From Limanda limanda (taxonomy: Eukaryota; Chordata; Actinopteri; Pleuronectiformes; Pleuronectidae), in the NCBI RefSeq assembly GCF_963576545.1, contig NC_083637.1, positions 21,521,507-21,585,506 on the forward strand: a DNA stretch of 64,000 nucleotides, in the 5' to 3' direction. How positions within the stretch are numbered: the first letter of the stretch is position 1; each line of letters begins with the position of its first letter. The position numbers and the translations under genes are program-made. The notes under the pieces are model-generated. The model saw only the letters and a list, made by a program, of their open reading frames with translations. It was not told the origin of the DNA and did no database searches. Shown here one piece after another: positions 38,364 through 64,000 of this stretch.

Positions 38364-38390
38364 CTATTATTATTATTATTATTATTATTT
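38364..38390. repeat. (ATT)n microsatellite
   Basis: About nine ATT triplets immediately left of the composite tandem repeat. Confidence 0.9.
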
Positions 38391-38414
38391 AATTCTATTA
38401 ATAATAGAAACTTA

Positions 38415-38870
38415 TAGGCACTTATCATAGTAGCAAAATGAATAGAAATGTCCCGACCAATCAGAAGGAGCCGGACACCTCTAGGCACTTATCATTGAGG
38501 CAAAATGCCTATAAATGTCCCAATGTTGTGGTCAGGGATGTACAATATGTGGGACATTTGTAGGCACTTAATATTATAGCAAAAATGCCTAGAAATGTCC
38601 AGACCAATCAGAATGAGCCGGACACTTCTAGGCACTTATCATTGAGGCAAAATGGCTAGAAATGTCCCGACCAATCAGAATGAGCCGGACACTTCTATGC
38701 ACTTATCATTGATGCAAAATGCCTAGAAATGTCCCACTCTTGTGGTTCGGGATCTGCAATACTTGGGACACTTGTAGGAACTTATCATTATAGCAAAATG
38801 CCTTGAGTTGTCCAAAACCTTATGGTTAGGGGTGTACAATACGTGGGACACTTATAGGCACTTAATAAAC
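38415..38870. repeat. Composite tandem repeat, six units of two types (A B A A B B)
   Basis: Each unit starts TAGGCACTTATCATTGAGGC then AAAATGCCTAGAAATGTCC. Type A (~67 bp) continues GACCAATCAGAATGAGCCGG then ACACTTC. Type B (~79 bp) continues near TTGTGGTCAGGGATGTACAA then TATGTGGGACA. Order along the + strand is A, B, A, A, B, B. Inverted words TAGGCA/TGCCTA and, in B, AAATGTCCCA/TGTGGGACATTT lie within each unit. No other copy was seen in the window. Confidence 0.85.
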
Positions 38871-39375
38871 ACATTCATTGTATTACCTCAACATACTGGC
38901 TTTCATAGTTTTAGAACAATATTTGTTTCAGATTCTTTCTGGGTTTTTTGTTGAGATTTTCCATAAACTGGATCCTTTCATTCATGAGTGCAAGCAACAT
39001 ATTGTAAAGTTGTAAAAAATATAGTTTTTAGTAGTCACAACAAAGATGAACAGAGGAGTTGGTCTATAATGTCCACCCCACACTGGGTCTGCTGTGGGTT
39101 GGTGTGGCAGGACTGGATTATTTCCAAATATAAAAAACAGTTTATTCAGTATTTAATCTACGTTTTGTTGTTAATTTGAAATACTTTCTTCGAAGCTGTC
39201 TGTGAATAACTGTTATTGTGGATACATGTAATACAACTTTAGTATTGTGGTGGTATACTGCAAGCAGGGGATACGACCAGACTGACATGTTTATTTGTTG
39301 CGGACCCACACAGCGCTCCACACTGAAGCCCATTTGGAATAATTGTGGGCAATGTCAAGGCCGAGCAATAAGGCC

Positions 39376-39408
39376 CCCCCCCCGCACACACACACACACA
39401 CACACACA
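39376..39408. repeat. C run followed by (CA)n
   Basis: A poly-C run followed by about 24 bp of CA, intergenic. Confidence 0.9.
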
Positions 39409-39838
39409 ATCAGGGGACAGTCCACTGTGATAGGCCCGCTGTGGGCTTGGCTCTGCTGTGCTTACAGAGATTTACAGTAATGAATACGATTATTTTCCCC
39501 CAGCACAAAAAAAATGCTTATAAAATCATAACTGTCATCGGTGACTCTTTGCTTGGCCGCCTGTAACTCATCCCTCATCACCACTTCCAGGCCAGAGCTT
39601 CGGCTTTTTAGCCAGTAACACAAGGAACTTTAACACAGCCCAGAGTCACACGTCCCTAATCAACAGTGAGAGAAGCAGACAGATGACAGACGTAATGATC
39701 GGCTGACAAGCAGAATCACCAGATGGATATGGAGATGACTTTGGAGCAGCGGAGACAGCTAGCGAGTCAACCTGTCAGGCCTACGTAGCAGATGGACCAC
39801 CATGAAGTGCAAGGCCACAGTCAATGTGTTCTCAGGGC

Positions 39839-39869
39839 CTCCTCCTCCTCCTCCTCCTCCTCTTCCTCC
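39839..39869. repeat. (CTC)n microsatellite
   Basis: About 31 bp of CTC triplets with one TTC interruption, intergenic. Confidence 0.9.
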
Positions 39870-41389
39870 CCCAACCATTCTCCACCACAGTTAATGAGCA
39901 CCTGCTTGACAACAATTCAACTTGTTTGGACAGTTTTATGTTTGTGTTTTATGATAACGAACCTGACTTAGGGAGCGGGTATAATCTGTTCTGATGTAGA
40001 AGTGGGCAGAATTTCTACACTGCCCACTCAATTAGTCAACATCGTCCTGTGCTGTTTGAATCTGCCAATTAAGTTTGTTTAATTCGCCCTGTTAGAATTT
40101 CCGGATTTCTGAAAAAGCTTGGTTGAATTTCCTATTGTGACGCAATATCTCTACATTTATTCATTTAATTTGTACACTAACTGGTTTCCGACCACCTAAA
40201 CGTGGTCACATTGCCACAATTCATCCAGCTGATGGTTATTTATCTTATATTTGGTTAACTATTATTTTATTATTATTATATATCCTTTAAATCTTGGAAA
40301 AACAATGAATACCACCCTTGTGGAATACCACAAGTCCACGATGTGAAAAAGTGCCCACCCCAAATTTCTAATTGCCCCCCTAATCTGAGCAGCCTAGATC
40401 CGGGCCTGCTGCACATCCTGACAGGAGTGGGCAGAGAGGCGGGCGGTTGGTTGGAGAGTACAGTATAATAATATACAGACAATTTACATATTATATACAG
40501 TCGTGACACCTACACAAGCAAAAACGGTCTGTGTAAAAGACAACAGTGCAATGTGACAGTGATTTATTTTGTCTGAATCCAGCTCTACACCTCAGGGATG
40601 TGATGGAACAGGAGATGAATGCAGCTGACAAATCTGCAGAAAAGGGAAAACAATTTTTATTCTTATATTCCTCATATTCTCACCAGGTTAGAGACATATT
40701 TACCGGTTACCGTCGCTTCTAATCTCCCAGACTCCCCCACTCTTTGTACCACAAAGATGGATGGAAGCACATGAAAGTCTGGGAACTCAGCAGAGCAGAT
40801 AGGCAGTGATATGGAGTGCTGCTCTTCCCAGAGCCTCATCATCTGTCAGCTGACTTGGCGACAGACAGCTGGGTGCGGGGTAGATGATATATGACGAGCA
40901 GAGCGACAGATCTGCTCTCTGCTGGCAGGCCACAGAGGGATGAGGTGTGCTGTCAGTACTGCACCGGGCGCACTGGCTGGCGTGTCGGCACACTTTTTTT
41001 TTCAACCAGATGACTGTGAGGACAGTGCAGGCCACGTGTAATGAAAGTTATCAACTGTAAAGATGGTACAACACATGAGGTACATGATGCACATATCACC
41101 CTCCTGCTTCTTTCTGGTTTTGCTGCTTGGTGCTGATAGATACGTGAATCACTCTCCCCACAATGAACATGTGACTATGCTTTGCTCGGCCAGTTTCAAA
41201 CACACAACTGGCATCAAATCAGTTGAATTTAAATATTATTTGTATTAGCTATTATTTTATTATTTCATTAAAGATTCTTAAATTGCCCTGTGATGTCAAA
41301 TGACATTTGGGAACCACAGTGAACGATGTAAGGACAACATACTGACCGAGGTTTGTTTTCTTTTAGTTTTTCTCTCTTTATTATCCTAT

Positions 41390-41550
41390 TACCTGCACCA
41401 AGAACATTAGGTTTTCAACCCTGTACATTTGTTTGTTATTCAGCGGAAGTCCACACAAACTGCAGAACAGATTTCCATGAAATTTGGTGGAAAGATGACA
41501 CATCGGACACCATTCAAATTTTTCATGGATCTAGACAAAGGGACATAATG
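41390..41550 (+). repeat. Teleost interspersed repeat, family A copy 3
   Basis: Contains CACCAAGAACATTAGGTTTT, TGTACATTTGTTTGTTATTC, GAACAGATTTCCATGAAATT and TGGTGGAAAGATGACA in the family order. An overlapping 66-codon frame is a by-product. Confidence 0.7.
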
Positions 41551-43303
41551 TGATAGATAATAAGGGGACAGTTAGTATTCATGTTCGTTCTCTCCAATCT
41601 ACAAATTTATTTGAGATTGTTTTCTTCTATAATTTACCACCTCATCACAAATATGTCTCCAGAATATGACTGGAGATTATAGGCCCTGTATATTATCTGG
41701 AAAGTCATGCTTAGAAATTACTTTTGATGTTATGCTTTTCGATATAAGAGTAATTCATTATTGATGCAATGTCTCATAAAATAACAAATCATTTTGAGTT
41801 GCATCTTGTTATTGAAAGGTGATCTACAAAGAAACTGTCAGATCGTCCTGTTTCTCTCCAATCTCAGTTAACAGGTAGATCAATTAAATTAAGGCTAATA
41901 AATAGTCATATTGCATTATCATATTTCAGTGAAATGATGCTCTCACCCAGCACGACTCGTAACATTGTGTAATTTGCATCTGACAGATAATCAGGGATAA
42001 ATAGGTGACATTTACAACATGTAAATTAGTGTTCCTCACACTCATCAAGTGTAAAAATGTAAATAAATGCTCCTTAAATACCAGAATATCGCCTGTGGGA
42101 GAGAAAATGGCAGTGGAACAACAGCTGAGAACTGGGATGGGGGGGGGTTGTTATTTCTATTTTCACTCCAGAAGTGTGAATTATTTGTGGGAGAAGCTGA
42201 AGTAGAGCAGCACTGCAGAGGTGGTGTAATGTGGATCCTGATATACAGTAGAGAGCCTCGGAGTCTGAGGTGAAACGTCTTCATGGTTTTTTTGGTTTCA
42301 CTCTCACTGTTCATCTGACACAAACTTCACACAAGAGCCACATCCACTCTAACCACAGAACATGGTGTCATAGAGGGAGGTATCGTGCTCATGATAACTC
42401 AGCTCTGGGTCCCTCTGCTTCCAAAGGTTAAAAGCAGCTGACGTAAGGTACCATGTGACACCTGGGGACGGGGATGTTCTGGAGGTCTGAGGTATTGCAA
42501 TGAGCATCCACCAATCCAAGAAGGTCACGACCTTTCAGATACAGTATGTCAGTGCAAGGTGATGTTACACCAGAGCGACAGCTACGCCGTGCAGGATCTC
42601 CCCTGGCACGCTGCCTTTCAACAGGAGCCCTGATATCAACAGTATATAACAGAGGTGTAAAGGCTGGATAGGTTGTGCAGGATTGTGACCTTGATGCCAG
42701 ATGGTTGATGACCACGTGTCTACTGTGTGTTTGTGCCGTGTGTTAAGCTGTTGTGGGAGAAGTTTCCTCGACTGGACATTTCAACACTAATTTTATATAA
42801 TTTGTATAATATAAAAATTAACAGAAAATTCTAAAATTACAAAAACATTTAGATACGATATACTAAATGAAAACATGTGATGCTCGAGTCTCCGGTAGTT
42901 TTCTTCCATTTAAGTTAGCCATGTTTGCTGTTAGTGAGAGCTGATGGTTTCTCCATATTTTTAAGAACTTGGACCATTTCAGATTGTGTATGTTGTGATA
43001 TGGCACAGATACAATTTATACAAATAAATGGGAGCAAATAGAATTTAGTTGAAATTAACTTTACCTTTTTGTGAGTACCAAAATAGTTATGAATCCATTT
43101 AAAGAGGTTTCCAAAATACCGGTTATTGAATTATATAAATCTTCTCCCGGTTTATATCTTATATCATATTATGTATGTTCAGTCGTTCATTCTCCTCCAT
43201 AATAATGCATTATCAAATTTCCTCAAAAGTTACATCCAACTCCAAACAGGCAGACCTGTGTTAATAATGCTTTAACCAGGTGAGATGTCCGGTATCAGTT
43301 GCA

Positions 43304-43322
43304 CAGCCCCACCTAGTGGTCC
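43304..43322 (-). promoter_or_regulatory. CTCF-like motif, minus orientation, just beyond SMC3 poly(A) site
   Basis: On the minus strand this reads GGACCACTAGGTGGGGCTG, a strong match to the CTCF core CCACTAGGGGGCGCTG with two differences. It lies ~45-60 bp past the inferred SMC3 cleavage site. Motif match only. Confidence 0.5.
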
Positions 43323-43365
43323 TTAAAATGTACACGTCGCATACAGCTGAAGCACACAACAGTTT

Positions 43366-44419
43366 AAAGTTTTTAAATGTTTTATTATTTTTGTGAGTTT
43401 TCCAGTTACATTAAAAAAAGAAACAAAACACTTATAAAAGCAGATTTGAACCTAGGTACAACATATGAGGTGTTTAATCCCAAACAATATATCCATTAAG
43501 AAAATAATAGGCTTACTTACAACTTGGCTTACTGCTAAAGTTATGAGTCATTTGAACGCCACTGCATTACTTCTGGTTCTTTAAATATTAAGTCAGGAGG
43601 GTTTGTACATTTTAAAAATTGATATCTGGTGGAATTAAACCATTCACATATTTGAGTGACCTAAAAACAGGAAATCACACGGTACAGTAACAATCAATAA
43701 AAGGAACCAGAACCTGGAAACGTGTTAACCATGTGGTTATGACATACATGTTAGCATTGAGTAAAAAGAGTATACAATACAGGAACCTCAGGGCAAACAG
43801 GTACTTCCTTTTCTACGGGTGTCAACAAATACCCAGAACAGCTTAAGACCTGCTCCCCTCCACTGAGCATCAAGATTTCTGATAAACTATCTCAGTCGTA
43901 TCAAAAGGGGTTTTATCATACATGGGATGACTTTCTGAAAAGGTTTCTTACCTGCAACCCAGAAAGAACATATAACCTCAGCTCAAGCCTAGTGGTTGTA
44001 AGAAAAATCCATCAGACTAACAAGAGCTCTCCCCAGGACCTTAACAGAGGCTTTAGCGTAAAATAACTACAATTATTGTATTTTCTGAATCCAAACAGAG
44101 GCACTGCAACCAAGGGAAATGTGAGAAAACAAATGCCTCAATGAGATTTTTTACAAAACCAAATTCTCTTAAATTTGAACGATGAATAACAAAAAGTTTG
44201 AGGTGAAGTTTTCTGAGTATTGTCTCAACGACATTCCAATCCAATCCTCCCATTCAGAGAAAGTTTATCTTCAACAGGAATATTAAATCTGTGGGATTGA
44301 GTAAGATATTTCTGTCTTTGGGCCCAGTTGTGAAAGGTTTGGAGCTACGCAGTGTACTGTACAGGTGGGGGGGGCGAGGAGGCGTAGGGGCAAGGAGGAT
44401 GATGAAGAGATGAAGACCA
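43366..44419 (-). terminator. SMC3: SMC3 3' UTR and poly(A) signal
   Basis: About 1.05 kb follows the stop codon. On the minus strand AATAAA occurs at 43386-43381, followed 15-30 nt downstream by the GT-rich TGTTGTGTGCTT (about 43365-43352), a good pair for cleavage near 43366-43370. An alternative ATTAAA lies at about 43475. The region has no long open frame. Cleavage is inferred from motif spacing only. Confidence 0.65.

Positions 44420-64000
<19,581 letters not shown>

Larger units (their letters stand above)
31721..43365. other. Intergenic region between RBM20 promoter and SMC3 3' end
   Basis: About 11.6 kb with no exon I can support. It holds, in order, the long CA repeat (32504-32590), a hAT-like MITE (34301-34611), a GC-rich patch (36723-36910), a degenerate retroelement tail (about 37080-37560), GCTAA-rich DNA (37640-38220), an (ATT)n run, a composite tandem repeat (38415-38870), further CA and CTC microsatellites, and a fourth copy of a teleost repeat (41390-41550). 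A CTCF-like motif lies at 43304-43322. The stretches 32600-34300, 34620-36700 and 39870-41380 show nothing recognisable. Confidence 0.75.

Noticed and set aside
42428..42715. 95-codon minus-strand frame between the SMC3 3' UTR and RBM20
   Set aside because: No domain recognised, no supporting splice or poly(A) context.

Overview
This window is vertebrate nuclear DNA, almost certainly from a ray-finned (probably percomorph) fish. It is AT-rich, gene-poor and built of short exons separated by GT/AG introns. It carries interspersed repeats that I know from teleost genomes, and many CA/CT microsatellites. No prokaryotic, viral or organellar features are visible. Most open reading frames longer than 60 codons are chance frames in introns or shadows of exons.

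Two protein-coding genes are present, both on the minus strand, so transcription runs from high to low coordinates. (1) SMC3, the cohesin ATPase subunit, runs from the right edge (64000, 5' part missing) to its stop codon at 44420. I assembled 17 coding exons with phase-consistent splice junctions. They encode residues ~379-1217 of the 1217-residue protein: the end of the first coiled coil, the hinge, the second coiled coil and the C-terminal ATPase head. One intron (54780-57058) has AT-AC ends and the full U12-type (minor spliceosome) signals. (2) RBM20, the muscle splicing regulator, starts at a small first coding exon (30941-31062) and leaves the window on the left. I assembled exons 1-4: a short N-terminus, one large exon with the conserved N-terminal region, and the first zinc finger split across exons 2 and 3. 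The RRM and RS region must lie beyond coordinate 1. SMC3 followed by RBM20 in the same orientation is the order on human chromosome 10q25, which supports both identifications.

Layout: 1-3196 RBM20 exons 4, 3 and 2 with short introns; 3197-30940 RBM20 intron 1 (27.7 kb, repeats and no convincing gene); 30941-about 31720 RBM20 exon 1, 5' UTR and putative promoter; about 31720-43365 intergenic DNA with a long CA microsatellite, a small hAT-like MITE, a two-unit-type tandem repeat, GCTAA-rich DNA and a degenerate retroelement tail; 43366-44419 SMC3 3' UTR; 44420-64000 SMC3 exons and introns, including an 881-bp hAT-type element with an exact 8-bp target duplication.

The two genes have unrelated biochemical roles: cohesin for chromosome cohesion and looping, RBM20 for titin-type splicing in muscle. 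Their pairing is best read as conserved synteny. I found no undescribed gene system. The items most worth a second look are the U12-type intron in SMC3, the assembled RBM20 first exon with tiny upstream ORFs, two CTCF-like motifs in convergent orientation flanking the RBM20 promoter, the hAT insertion with a CpG-rich core, and the composite tandem repeat.
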